From positions 1-60,504 of IMG/VR virus record IMGVR_UViG_3300023210_000036: DNA of 60,504 bases, one strand, 5' to 3'. The notes under the pieces are model-generated. The model was not told where the DNA came from and did no database searches. It saw nothing but the letters and a program-made list of their open reading frames with translations. Shown one piece after another: positions 1 through 10,900 of the stretch (position 1 is the first letter of the stretch; each line of letters opens with the position of its first letter). The position numbers and the translations under genes are program-made. The stretch comes from a virus.

Positions 1-1916
1 TTAACAATTCGGTTATCTTCTCTAGCATTGGCTCTTGTAAGAGCATACGCATCTCTGTGTATAGAAAGAGCTGTGCTAAAATCTTGATCAGCTACAGTTT
101 GTCTTGATTCAGTTTCTCTCATGCTTTTACTCAATTGCTGAAATACTTGAGTAGTAACTAATTCAGGATCGGTTGCTTTTAAAATTAACTGTCCGGTTTC
201 ATCAACACCTGTTATTATTTCCATTTTCTCTTTGAAAATATTTTCAATATCTGCGGTATTAATAAGATTTCCATTATCATCTTCAGCATTTAAAGCATTC
301 CTTAATGTTTCAACTGTACCTGTTACATCTTGACCCCCAATATTAAGAGTCCATTGATGAGATGGTCTACCATCTACCAAGTCACCATTGGGGTTTTGTA
401 ATACCAGTGCGTCTAATATATTATTAACCTTATTTCCTTTTATTTCAGAAATAGCTTTTTCATAATCAATAGTAGTTTGCAAAGGTATATCCGTATTGGC
501 ATCAATGACACCATCTTCATCCGTTGTAAACTCATTTGTATATGCGCCCCCATACTCAGTAGTAAATGCATTAGCTGCAGCATATAGAGGATCATCAGGA
601 TTAAACAACTCACCTTTATCTTTAGCTAAAGCCCTTGCATCAGCATTCTTTTGTGCTTGAAGAATCATATTATTCTCATGTCTTGCCAATATCTTAGCCA
701 TATCCATTTTGAACTTTCTTTGTTCAGTCATCATTGGATTTAACCTCATAACACTTTTAGAATCTCTTTTACTAAATAATTCTGCTTCAGCTCTCATGTC
801 ACCATCTAAATTAGTTAACATTAATAATTGATAAGCTGTACTTAATTGAGTATTTAAATCTCCTGACGGGGCTTCTATGATAGTGTTAATTTTTTGACTA
901 GCCTCCATTTCCATTTTAGTTTGCTCATAAACACCCAACTGTTCTTTTCTCAATTTATCATCATCAGATCCTGGAATAATACCAATATTCTCTTCATAAT
1001 TTGACCACCGCACATTTACATTTTCTAGTTCAGCAAGTCTAGAAATTTCTTCAGATAATATAATTGCATTATTTTTAGCAATTCTTTGTATAGTCTCTTG
1101 TGCCCAGATGGCTTGTCCTTCTTCCACAGTATTAAACTTACCAGCTTTGATACCTTCTGCAGCAAAATCTCTTCCTAGTACATATGCTTGTGTATCATAA
1201 GAAGCTCTAACTCTAGGGTCATTTGCTAATTGCTTTCTTAAGATCTGTAACGCAGGCCCCTCAACCAATGATCCATTTTTTTGTGTTACAATCCAATCCG
1301 GATTAACACTCCCATCTATATTATACATAGGAACATCTTTTTCAATCTTCAATGGCGGCTCTAGACCACCTAATATTTCATTAGATAATTCATGTAAATT
1401 TGCTTTTGGAATATATTTTTCTAATGGAGAATTTATTGCCTCATCTGCAGACATGTTTATAAAATCTTCCATATCGTATTGCAATTTAGCAACACCATCT
1501 CTCCAATACATACTTCTAACTAAGTGATCGGGAGATGTTTCTAATCTTTTAGCGTGGGCCATTTCTGCTCTATAGTTAGCAGTTTTAACCATATCTTTAA
1601 CAATAACTTTATTCTCAAAGAAAGGAGCAAATACTGCTTTAGCTGATTGTGCATTTTGAGCTAATGATAAATCCATACTTGCAATCTTCTCTAAAGAGGG
1701 TGCTAAATTGTTTACATATTGTTCTCTTTGCTCATTAGTATCTTCTCTTGATAAATCTGCATATACAACTTTATTGTAGACATCGTTAGTTGCCTGCCAA
1801 TTTGTATTATACTTGTCTTGTCTAACATCAAGAACCGCAGACAAAAACTTATAGTCTGGTGTAAACGGTTTAATGTCTGGTAGATATGTTTCTGATCCTG
1901 GTACGTATGTTGCCAT
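1..1916 (-). CDS. Large virion/cargo-type protein, C-terminus off the window
   Basis: Partial gene. Reading from ATG at 1916 gives 638 open codons to the left edge with no stop, so the real protein is longer. It starts MATYVPGSETYLPDIKPFTP and is a soluble, mostly helical, charged sequence; I saw no signal peptide, membrane segment or cysteine in my translation. It is the last visible member of a run of giant minus-strand proteins downstream of the muzzle gene. In crAss-like phages this position holds virion-packaged cargo proteins, some lying just before a giant virion RNA polymerase. I recognise the N-terminal style from other Bacteroidota phages but know no function. A cargo or ejection role is inference from position, size and lack of Cys. 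The 59-nt gap to the next gene upstream holds only a short palindrome. Confidence 0.75.
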   Translation of the reverse strand, partial: MATYVPGSETYLPDIKPFTPDYKFLSAVLDVRQDKYNTNWQATNDVYNKVVYADLSREDTNEQREQYVNNLAPSLEKIASMDLSLAQNAQSAKAVFAPFFENKVIVKDMVKTANYRAEMAHAKRLETSPDHLVRSMYWRDGVAKLQYDMEDFINMSADEAINSPLEKYIPKANLHELSNEILGGLEPPLKIEKDVPMYNIDGSVNPDWIVTQKNGSLVEGPALQILRKQLANDPRVRASYDTQAYVLGRDFAAEGIKAGKFNTVEEGQAIWAQETIQRIAKNNAIILSEEISRLAELENVNVRWSNYEENIGIIPGSDDDKLRKEQLGVYEQTKMEMEASQKINTIIEAPSGDLNTQLSTAYQLLMLTNLDGDMRAEAELFSKRDSKSVMRLNPMMTEQRKFKMDMAKILARHENNMILQAQKNADARALAKDKGELFNPDDPLYAAANAFTTEYGGAYTNEFTTDEDGVIDANTDIPLQTTIDYEKAISEIKGNKVNNILDALVLQNPNGDLVDGRPSHQWTLNIGGQDVTGTVETLRNALNAEDDNGNLINTADIENIFKEKMEIITGVDETGQLILKATDPELVTTQVFQQLSKSMRETESRQTVADQDFSTALSIHRDAYALTRANAREDNRIV

Positions 1917-1954
1917 AATGTAAAATTACTAAAATTTATTAAGTTTAACTAGGT

Positions 1955-1968
1955 AAGTGTTAACACTT
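1955..1968. promoter_or_regulatory. 14-bp perfect palindrome between two cargo genes
   Basis: AAGTGTTAACACTT reads the same on both strands and sits in the 59-nt gap between the stop of the 909-residue gene and the ATG at 1916. No T-tract follows on the minus strand, so it does not look like an intrinsic terminator. It could be a protein-binding site, a translation-modulating hairpin or chance in AT-rich DNA. Confidence 0.3.
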
Positions 1969-1975
1969 TTAAGGT

Positions 1976-4705
1976 TTACCCTCCCATCTTACCTGTATAG
2001 AATGGAACTACCATCCGTTTTATTTCTTTTCCTTTTTTTGCCGCTTGTGTTGGATACCGAGGTATTCCTCCAATTCTATCTACTTCACGTTGAAGATTTG
2101 TATCACTTGAATTATTTTGGGTTCCATTTACTTCATTATTATATGCTTCCCACATATCTTTATTAAACTCTACACCAGGAGTTTTTCTTTGAAATTCAGC
2201 CAAGTTATCAAACCATGCTTCTGACCTATCCGGTTGAGTGCCAACTTTATTTAATGCATTTGGATTTGTTATGTTTATCATTCCCCCTGATAGAGGATCA
2301 ATTGCAAAGTTATCGTAAGTAGTGTTTAAGTTGTATGTATCAGCTCTATTAGTATCAGCTGTATTCCATAAGTCAGCATTTTTATTAACTTTCCAATTTC
2401 TAAAATTGTCTGCAGCTTGTAATACTTTTTGAGTATTGTCATAAACACCCGTTTGTCTTTTTGCATTCTCTGCATTAACTGCCATGTCATACTGTGCTTG
2501 CATAGCCCCATACTGATTCGCAATTCCAACATTATTTGTGTTAGTTCTATTTTGAACTTTAGCATTTGCATCCATTGCTTGACCTTGAATTAATGAATTA
2601 GCTACAGCTTGAGGTCCACCTACAGCTCCGAGTGCATTGGCCATAGTACTTGCAGATGCATTGTTTGCATTAACAGCTCCTCTCCAATCATCAAATGTGG
2701 GAGCTAATTGAATTCTTTCAGCATCTGGAGCCCATGGTAAATACAGATTATCATCTATTTGACCCAAAGCTGCAAGGCTCCTTAAATCTTGCCTCCAATA
2801 TTCTGGGTTTGGTCTAGAAATTTCTTCTGGGAGAATGGTGGGTATAATTTCAGGTGGTGATGGTGGATTATCAAATGAATCACTATCAGAAAAGTATTCT
2901 CTTTTAGTAAGTTTGGGGGCATTAAAAGTATGTAAACCATACATACCATCAAAACCATACCCGCCATCAGCTGGAGTTCCATCTGCATTGTTTTCTATAA
3001 ACCATGGCACATAAGTTATTCCTGCAGCTTCAGCGTCTAATTTTCTTTGTGCAGCAATATTTTTTTGAAATGCCAATGCTTGTTCATATGGCATATCCCA
3101 ATCCCATTCATTCCCAGAGTCTGTTTCATACTGATCCATTTGAGGACCCCACCTTCTTCGTAAGTCTGCTCTTCCTTCTTCTGATTGTATATCAGCTGAT
3201 CCATATGCGGTATTTCTACTATCAATAGAATTTTGAAGTGTGGGTCTGGTACCATCAGAAAATAAACCTTTATCATTAAAATAATCTTGATTTTCACTAA
3301 GAGCTCTGTTTTGTTCTGCAAGATCGTCACCGGTAATATTTACTGATCCAGAACCTTGTAGCTCTGAAGCTTGTCTTCTTTCTATATCAACTCTGGGAGC
3401 ATCTCTAGTTTCTGTTATAGTTACTGTAGTTCGTCCATTAGCATCAACAGTTGTTGAAAGTTCATGTCCACCAGCATCTAGTTTTTCTTGCCATACCTCC
3501 CACTTAGCTGGATCAATACCTGGATTACCATATCTTGTACTAGGTTCATCAATTATTTCTGTATCTACTACAGCAGGCTCAGTTGTTGCCTGTGTAGATT
3601 GTACTTGATATACTTCAGGTACGGGGGCACCATTTTTAGCAGCTCTTGCCATTTGCACAGCCTCTGATTTAGTCAGAGATGGAGCACCACTTTCAAATAC
3701 CCAAACTTCATTTGCTTCATCATATGTTGGATCTTCAACACCTTCTGGCCAAGACTGACCCATCCTTGTAGCATATTCTGATCCTGTCTCATTACCTCGT
3801 TGAGCTTGTTTTAATCTTCTTTCACCACCAAATCTAGCCATTGCTTGTTCTTGCATGGCCATTTCTTGATTCATTTGTTGTGGCTGTTGCATTGGTTGCT
3901 GCTGACCTTGTTGCTCTTGCTGTTCCATTTGAGCCATCATTTCCTGAAGCATCATTAGCTCTTGTTGCTTTTCAGGAGGCAATGCTGCAATAGCATTCAT
4001 TTGAGCTTGTTCTCTTGTTATCTCCTCCATCTTTGCAGTAAATTCAATAGGATCTATTCCTTGTTGAACTAAGTAAGGGTGTGCTGCAAGTGGTACACCT
4101 TCTTCAAATTTCTTTTTTGATTCTTGTCCAAAAGCAACTTTAGAAAGATTCATCATATTCTTTTTAAGCATTAATTCAGCTGTAGTAGACTGTATCTTAT
4201 CTGCATATGGAGATTCTAAATTAGCATAGTATTTATTTAACTCATACTTCTTAGATAATTTTGCAGGAGTCATTTTCTTTTTAGTACTAATACCAAACTC
4301 TGCTAATTCATCTTTATTGAATTTCATTTTATTTGTATCAGAATAAATAAAGGATTGTTCTGGTAAGAACATGGGAACACCACCACTAGAATGTCTAGGT
4401 CCTTTAATATCATACAAACCAAACACACCATCATTGGTCAAATCTGTTAATACAGTTTCTCCACCTTCTGCTTCTATATTTGCATTATCTCTAGGTACAC
4501 TTGATAGACTATATCTTACATCTTTATCATCTGTATTATTAAAATTAGTATTTCTATAATACTCTTGAGGAGTTGTTACTAAACCATAGTTTGCTTGATC
4601 ACCCGTGCTTAAATCACCACCATCTCTCATAAATTTATCTTCAACAACTTTACCATTGTCTAATTTAAATCCCGCAGGTAATTTATTTATTTTAATTTTT
4701 GCCAT
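1976..4705 (-). CDS. Giant cargo-type virion protein, 909 aa
   Basis: Residues about 75-220 contain a conserved-looking block (GGETVLTDLTNDGVFGLYDI, then HSSGGVPMFLPEQSFIYSD) that I know from large proteins of Bacteroidota phages; its role is unknown. Residues 245-285 are Gln/Met-rich low complexity (QQEQQGQQQPMQQPQQMNQ). Residues 291-304 carry a variant of the repeated GG...AQxG motif (RFGGERRLKQAQRG). A segment at 564-596 (YVPWFIEN ... MYGLHTFNA) has a counterpart in the neighbouring 1049-residue protein, pointing to a shared module. No cysteine is present. The gene starts 2 nt after the stop of the 1049-residue gene, so the two are surely co-translated. I infer a virion-internal, ejected protein; enzymatic activity is not evident. 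Confidence 0.8.
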   Translation of the reverse strand: MAKIKINKLPAGFKLDNGKVVEDKFMRDGGDLSTGDQANYGLVTTPQEYYRNTNFNNTDDKDVRYSLSSVPRDNANIEAEGGETVLTDLTNDGVFGLYDIKGPRHSSGGVPMFLPEQSFIYSDTNKMKFNKDELAEFGISTKKKMTPAKLSKKYELNKYYANLESPYADKIQSTTAELMLKKNMMNLSKVAFGQESKKKFEEGVPLAAHPYLVQQGIDPIEFTAKMEEITREQAQMNAIAALPPEKQQELMMLQEMMAQMEQQEQQGQQQPMQQPQQMNQEMAMQEQAMARFGGERRLKQAQRGNETGSEYATRMGQSWPEGVEDPTYDEANEVWVFESGAPSLTKSEAVQMARAAKNGAPVPEVYQVQSTQATTEPAVVDTEIIDEPSTRYGNPGIDPAKWEVWQEKLDAGGHELSTTVDANGRTTVTITETRDAPRVDIERRQASELQGSGSVNITGDDLAEQNRALSENQDYFNDKGLFSDGTRPTLQNSIDSRNTAYGSADIQSEEGRADLRRRWGPQMDQYETDSGNEWDWDMPYEQALAFQKNIAAQRKLDAEAAGITYVPWFIENNADGTPADGGYGFDGMYGLHTFNAPKLTKREYFSDSDSFDNPPSPPEIIPTILPEEISRPNPEYWRQDLRSLAALGQIDDNLYLPWAPDAERIQLAPTFDDWRGAVNANNASASTMANALGAVGGPQAVANSLIQGQAMDANAKVQNRTNTNNVGIANQYGAMQAQYDMAVNAENAKRQTGVYDNTQKVLQAADNFRNWKVNKNADLWNTADTNRADTYNLNTTYDNFAIDPLSGGMINITNPNALNKVGTQPDRSEAWFDNLAEFQRKTPGVEFNKDMWEAYNNEVNGTQNNSSDTNLQREVDRIGGIPRYPTQAAKKGKEIKRMVVPFYTGKMGG

Positions 4706-4707
4706 AA

Positions 4708-7700
4708 TTATAGTATTTCAATATCAGCTCCCGCTGCAATTAATTTTGCTAATGTAGTAGAGTCAACATCTACTGTATCTCCATTGTTTATCTCCATTCC
4801 TTGCTTAGCTATACCCATATTAGTTCTTACAGTTCTTTGTCCTTCACTACCAAAGGTGCCTGTATTAACATCCCAAGCACCCCTTTTCATAAAAGGATCT
4901 TCATTAGTGCCATATATTTCATCTGCCACTAAGTTATGTCTATTTTCTGCCTTAGCATCCGCATAGGCTTTATCTTCAAAATAATTATTAGCTACCCCAG
5001 CTATTTTTACTGCATCATCACTTACATTCTTATAAATTTCCATCCCTCTACTATCCATAAATCTATTATAACCACCTTCAAGTTTATTTTTTCTATCTAC
5101 CACGGGCTCACTATAAGAAGGGGGTCCTTGCTGATTAGAACCATCGTAGTTCTCCAAAGTGGATATCAAGTTTGAAACTTGAGGTCCATCAACTTTTTCT
5201 GCACCTTCTGGAATAGCACCTGTACTACTCAATTTATTTAACTGATCACCAAAGGAGGGTGTTTGTATATTTGATGGAGGGGGTGTAGGTAACCCAAAAT
5301 CTTGGTTTACATTAAACATACCACTTGCATTATTTATTCCATTTCCTCTAGGAGTGGGATCATAAACAATATCTTCTGAGGCATTAATATTATGTAAACC
5401 ATACATATCATCATCGTTTTCTGTAAAGTATGGCACATATTGCTCTGTAGATTCTTGAGTTTGTTCCCATGGTTCTCCTGTTGCTGGATTAATAGGACCT
5501 TCTATATTTTGATTATTATCACCAACATTATATGGATCAGGAAACATTGCCTCCCAGTCTCCACCTCCTGCTTGTGCTTGTGGTAAAAAGCCACCATATT
5601 TTCCAGCAACTAATGTTTTAGCACCTGCTTTACCAACTTGTTCAACACCTTCTTTAATACCTTTCTTAAAGATATTTTTTAATATTCCTGCACCAACATA
5701 AGTTGAAGGATCTGTAACTATATTTGCTCCAAGAGCAAGCCAAGGATTTTCAACTAAAGGATTTCCCTCAGCATCTTCAAGTGCGGCCAAATTCTTCATC
5801 TCACCATCATTCATGTTCTTAAAAGAAAAATCACCCTTCATGCCAGGCATAGCATCAGTAAAATTAAATTCACCATCCCCTCTTCCAGTATACCACTCAC
5901 CTGCTTCGGCAACTAGTGCGCCAGGTATACTTAGAGCATCCAGTGCATTTGAAGTATTAGTAATAGGATCTGCATTAATCATTTTAAGAGCGGGCCTAAC
6001 ATTTTCATTATAATAATTTGCAGCACCGCTAACTCCAGATTTTAAACTATTCCACGCACTACTAACAGGACCTGATCCATTACCTTCTTGTGCTTTAGGT
6101 ACACCACCATATCTAAATTCATCATCCCCAATAGAATTATATATCTCTTGTAGTTGACTTTGAGATTTACCTTGAAAATTAGATGCATTTTGAGCATACC
6201 AAGATCTAAAAGAAGGTCTTGCAATTGGAGTCGTATTAGCTTGTGGCGCTCTTGGTCCTGATTGTGCTGATGTTGGCCCACCGATTAATTCTGCAGAACC
6301 CAAACGATCAACTGTATTAGGAATCCCATCCCCATCAATATCTGGATTATAAGGATTTTGGTTAAAATCCATAATGCGGTCAATAGGGTTATCCTGGTAA
6401 TCTTTATACATACCGGCTTCTGGTTGACCAGTGAAACCTGTGGGTATCATGGAATCACTGACTTTATTTCTCCCCATCATGGTGTCATGGTAATATGGAT
6501 TGATGGCACCCGGTGCATAAGATGATGCATTACCTTGCTCATCAATACCTAATGTAGTTCCTTCAGGATCATCTTGAGTACCAAGGATTAAGTCTTTTGT
6601 ATCACCATCTGCATACTCATTAAAGTAATTTAAATTTTCTCCAAATTCATATGTAGAATTGGCATCTTTTTTACCTATACCTAAAAAGCCTTTTCTTTCT
6701 CCATATCTATCTTCACTCAATGGTCTACTAGATATTAGAGTATCATATTCTCCAGTTTCAACATTGAAATTAGCTCTAGAATTTTCATTTACATCATCTG
6801 TAAATGTTTGTAAATCTCTTAGAGTCCCATTATTCTTTGAAGCATTAAACAAATCTAAATTATCAAAAGCATACGTGTTAGGGTCATTCTCGTCTATTGT
6901 AACATCATAGTTATAATAGTCACCTTTTCCTTCTTTTCTATTTGCACGTCTTGTTTTTCTGTTAGTTATTGTTCCATCTTCGCCCAAAGTTCTATTGGCA
7001 ATGTTCCCTACAACTGACGCAACTTGTCCTAGATTAAAATTCTTTTTTGTTTCAAAGGCAAGTGGGTTTGCATAGTTAGGAGATGATGTAAGTACATCAT
7101 CTTTTTTAACTACACCTGTGGTATTAAAGAAATTCTGCGCTTCTGTTAATTCAGTTCCGCTTTGTGCTTTATGAACATACCCCATCTCTTTTAACTTGAG
7201 ATGTTGATCATATGTATTAGCCTTTCGTGATTTATTACCTTTATGCATTTCATGAGGTATAAACTCACCGCCATCTTCTCTTTTCCAACCTGCTGCATTT
7301 TTAGCAAAGTTTGCCATTTTAACTACAGATGTTGAATAAGCATCAGGATTAGACATTACTTTTCTAGCAGCTTCAAGAACACTCATACCACGTGCTTTAG
7401 CCCATCTAGTAAACTTACCTTTATTTTCAGGTTTAATTTCTATACCCGACTTTGCCATAAGATTTTGTGACATTGCATCTTGTTGTGCAACCATGGCTTG
7501 TTCTTGCTGTGCTTCTGCTTCTTGTGCTTCAATCTCCAATGATTGATTTCTAGCAATCTCTTGCGGATCTCTTGTTTGTTCTTCAGTAGATGCGGGAGGT
7601 GGAGGTTGAGATTGTTTTTGAACTTCTTCAAATAAAGCCATCACATCTTCTTGTTGATACCCGGCTGTCATAAACGCTTGTGCAATAATTTGTTCATCAA

Positions 7701-7857
7701 CTTGTTGTTCAACTAACCCCGCAACTATACTCACTGGGTCATCTCCATTATTGATGGAGTTAAAGATAAACTCTGTAATTTGTTGAATAGCCGGGTCAAC
7801 AGTTTGATTCTGCGCCTGTCCACCCATTTGTTTTAAACTTATTTTGTTTACTTTCAC
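4708..7857 (-). CDS. Giant cargo-type virion protein, 1049 aa, GTG start
   Basis: The first codon is GTG at 7857; an in-frame ATG at residue 11 (MGGQAQ) is a reasonable alternative start. Residues 15-140 are acidic/Gln-rich and helical. Residues about 138-197 hold a basic block (KSGIEIKPENKGKFTRWAK ... ANFAKNAAGW) whose pattern I know from many large phages but whose function is unknown. GG/AQ motifs occur at 229-234 (HKAQSG), 582-592 (RYGGVPKAQEG) and 753-764 (KYGGFLPQAQAG). A D-rich stretch near 504-517 resembles a thrombospondin type 3/Ca-binding loop (DPDIDGDGIPNTVDRL). Residues 807-826 match the YVP[WY]F...MYGLH module of the 909-residue protein. No cysteine is present. I infer an ejected structural protein; nothing shows catalysis. 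Confidence 0.8.
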   Translation of the reverse strand: MKVNKISLKQMGGQAQNQTVDPAIQQITEFIFNSINNGDDPVSIVAGLVEQQVDEQIIAQAFMTAGYQQEDVMALFEEVQKQSQPPPPASTEEQTRDPQEIARNQSLEIEAQEAEAQQEQAMVAQQDAMSQNLMAKSGIEIKPENKGKFTRWAKARGMSVLEAARKVMSNPDAYSTSVVKMANFAKNAAGWKREDGGEFIPHEMHKGNKSRKANTYDQHLKLKEMGYVHKAQSGTELTEAQNFFNTTGVVKKDDVLTSSPNYANPLAFETKKNFNLGQVASVVGNIANRTLGEDGTITNRKTRRANRKEGKGDYYNYDVTIDENDPNTYAFDNLDLFNASKNNGTLRDLQTFTDDVNENSRANFNVETGEYDTLISSRPLSEDRYGERKGFLGIGKKDANSTYEFGENLNYFNEYADGDTKDLILGTQDDPEGTTLGIDEQGNASSYAPGAINPYYHDTMMGRNKVSDSMIPTGFTGQPEAGMYKDYQDNPIDRIMDFNQNPYNPDIDGDGIPNTVDRLGSAELIGGPTSAQSGPRAPQANTTPIARPSFRSWYAQNASNFQGKSQSQLQEIYNSIGDDEFRYGGVPKAQEGNGSGPVSSAWNSLKSGVSGAANYYNENVRPALKMINADPITNTSNALDALSIPGALVAEAGEWYTGRGDGEFNFTDAMPGMKGDFSFKNMNDGEMKNLAALEDAEGNPLVENPWLALGANIVTDPSTYVGAGILKNIFKKGIKEGVEQVGKAGAKTLVAGKYGGFLPQAQAGGGDWEAMFPDPYNVGDNNQNIEGPINPATGEPWEQTQESTEQYVPYFTENDDDMYGLHNINASEDIVYDPTPRGNGINNASGMFNVNQDFGLPTPPPSNIQTPSFGDQLNKLSSTGAIPEGAEKVDGPQVSNLISTLENYDGSNQQGPPSYSEPVVDRKNKLEGGYNRFMDSRGMEIYKNVSDDAVKIAGVANNYFEDKAYADAKAENRHNLVADEIYGTNEDPFMKRGAWDVNTGTFGSEGQRTVRTNMGIAKQGMEINNGDTVDVDSTTLAKLIAAGADIEIL

Positions 7858-7876
7858 AACAATGATTTTATATTAT

Positions 7877-7888
7877 TAATATACAAAT
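7877..7888 (-). promoter_or_regulatory. Putative phage promoter element (weaker copy)
   Basis: On the minus strand this reads ATTTGTATATTA, sharing GTATATTA and the upstream T-run with stronger copies at 27157, 39863 and 57993. It lies only about 20 nt before the GTG start at 7857 and lacks the TATAGAGT half of the better copies. If transcription starts within the next few bases, the leader would be very short, or the ATG at residue 11 would be used. Confidence 0.35.
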
Positions 7889-7923
7889 AAATCAAGAGAT
7901 TTACTAATTTTTAAGGTTTAAGC

Positions 7924-10900
7924 TTACCCCACAAGATGTGACATAATATAGTTAGACGGGGACATACCTAAAGCTTTGGCTTCTTTATAATGCCTTCTAT
8001 TTAGTTTATCAAAAACTTTTTCAGAAGACTTATCTCTTGGTGTGTTATTATAATCGCCATTAACATAATTTTTAAATACACCATATTCTCCACCTTTAGC
8101 TAATACTGGAGGTGTGTTACTATTTGTAATATTTGTTGCTAAAAGCATATCATTATATTCATCTGATCCTCCATATACTTCAGTTATGTATCTATTAGTT
8201 TTAGATATATATTTTTCAGAAGGTGTTTCATATCCTAATACTAATGCAGCATCATACAAACTCTCTCCTCCTGGTATTCGCGAATAGTTAGTAGATGATA
8301 TATCAGCCATACTACCTTCGTATAGTTCTCTAAGAGCAGCTAGCTCTTCTTCACTATTTCGTGTATTTTCATCATTTCGTCCTGTTGTTAATAATTTGCT
8401 TACCCCTTGATTATAGGAAAGCAAAGTCATATTTCTGACATCTTCTTCAGCTAATCCTAATGTTGGATATTGTTGAGCATAGTTTTTAAATAATTCATAA
8501 TTTTTAACCAGCATATAACTAACTGCATCCACTGCTTTATTATCATCAGCTAGATCAGCTGGAGAATTTATTTCAAAATAATTTCGTGCAAAATTATCTA
8601 ATGAATTGTATTTTGTTTTACCTACACCAAGTGAAATATCTGCATCTTTTGTATTTTCCCACATATGCGCTAATGCTCTAGTTACACTTAAATCATCGCG
8701 TGTTCTAGGAGCATTTATACCACCTCCTGTTTCAACACCCGTGATGCCAAATATTGCAGCATTTAACCATTCTTGATCAATACTAGAATTTAATATTTCA
8801 GGGATATGCTTAGAATTATAATTTGCTCTTTGCATTATATTACTCACTATTTTTCTTTCTTCATCTGTTAAAGATCTTTCTATTTTGTTTTCAAAATTAT
8901 CTATAAGTGCTGAGTCAGTTTGAGAAAGTGCAATATCATCTGGATCTATTTGTTCAGCATAAGTAGCAGTAAGCTTAATATTTTCATTAGGTCTAGATAT
9001 CCAAGCCGTAGCTACTTCGTTATATGGTACATTTCTTATAGTACCGCCAACATTATGAGTAATTATTGGAGTACCATTTTCATCAATACTTGATACGAAC
9101 CCAGAATGGGTGTTATGTGTTTCTGAATTTAATGTTTCTAAGTGATGATCTGACCCTGGCCAATATATACCCACTATATCACCCACTTTATAATTTGATG
9201 CTGTTGTTTGGTGCTTTCTTTTTGCTTTAGCAGTTAGGTTTTTAAGCTCAGATATAGAAGTATTTTCATCAACATTGTCAAATAAAGAATCATCATATAT
9301 ATTAAATTGTACGGCACTATTTCCTACATGCTTCATGCTTTCTAATAAATCCCAAGCATCTTTATATTTAACCCCTATTGCCTCTGTTTCTATATCATTT
9401 AATTCTAATATTTGACACATACCAGCTGCACAACGTTCATCTTCTAATGTAGTGGGAATTGTATCAAAGATTAAACCCTCAACATCCTCTTCTTCTTCGG
9501 CTTTTGATGTATTATAATCTAACAATGCCATTTTTGTACGTTCACCAAACTTACCATCTATATTGCTTTTACCAGCCTCAGTTATTTCAGGTAAGAAACC
9601 TTTTTCTATAAGTTTGGTTTGAATAGCTTTAACTTCAGTATATGTTTCAGGATTATACTTTTTATCATATCTAGATATAGCGCTTTCTTCTAATCCTGCA
9701 TCTGCTATCATTGATGAATATGCATCATGAGTCCTTTGCCCATATATACCATCTGCACCTGTTGGTCCTATATCATATCCTCTTTCTAATAAGTCCCCCT
9801 GCATCAATTGTACATCTTCAGCACTTCGTTCAGTAAAATCTTCAAAACCTCTTTCATAATTTTGACCACGTTGATTAGCATTTGTAACAAATCCTGCTAT
9901 TTGATTGGGGTCTATATATTCTTGATCTATTAACTCTTGATCCCTTTGATCTTGTTCATAATTAAAATTTAACTCTTGATGGAAAGCCTCCAGATCTTCG
10001 GGAGATAAATCATTTATGTCTCGGCCAAGATGATCAGTAAGTATGGGTGAATTTAAATTAGTTCCATCCTGAATGCTGATTATAGGTGGTTGCAACAAAT
10101 TTATATCAAGCGGGGAAAGTTGTGTTATATCAACCTCTTCTTCTACTATATCTGCATCATTATCTGTATCTGGGTCAACTGGCACACCATAAGGAAAAGG
10201 ATAAGGATTTGGATCATTGCCGCTTTCATAGCCACCATCAAATGGATAAAATTCTGAACCATCCTGAGCTTTAGGTAATGAGCCACCGTAACGTTTTTTA
10301 AAAGATTTATAACCCCCTGTAATTCCCTTCTTCTTTGCTTCATCTACACTTTCTTGAAAGCTTGCACGATCACCGGGTTTTTCTATATTCTTATGACCTT
10401 GTAGCCATAAATCTACTTGTTCCATTTTACCATCAGAATAATCTGACAACGTTGCATCTGATTCTATCAAGTTGGCAAAGAATAATGTATATTGTTTATC
10501 CATTGGCAACAGATCTGCAGATGTAGCGTTTATTATTTCTGGATCTAGGGTAAAGCCTTTTGCTCTAGCAATATTTTTATATCTTGTTTGAGCTGTTTCT
10601 AATGATGGACCTTCAAACTGAAAAACACCTCTTCCTGGACCATCAAAAAGACTACCGTCTTCATTTTGTGATATTTGTTTAGCTAGTCTATCCATTCTTT
10701 GTTGAGCGCCACTTTCATGAAATGCAACTGTGTCTGCTGTATTACCCCAGAATTCTTCTGTTCCACCTCTTGATTCTGAAACATAGGCTAATATATTATT
10801 AAAATCTAATAGTGATTTATCTACTTCATCATGAAATTCACTCCAATCATTAGGTACTAAACTCTTTCCATTCCACTTGTATCCTTCGGGTGCTTCTTTA

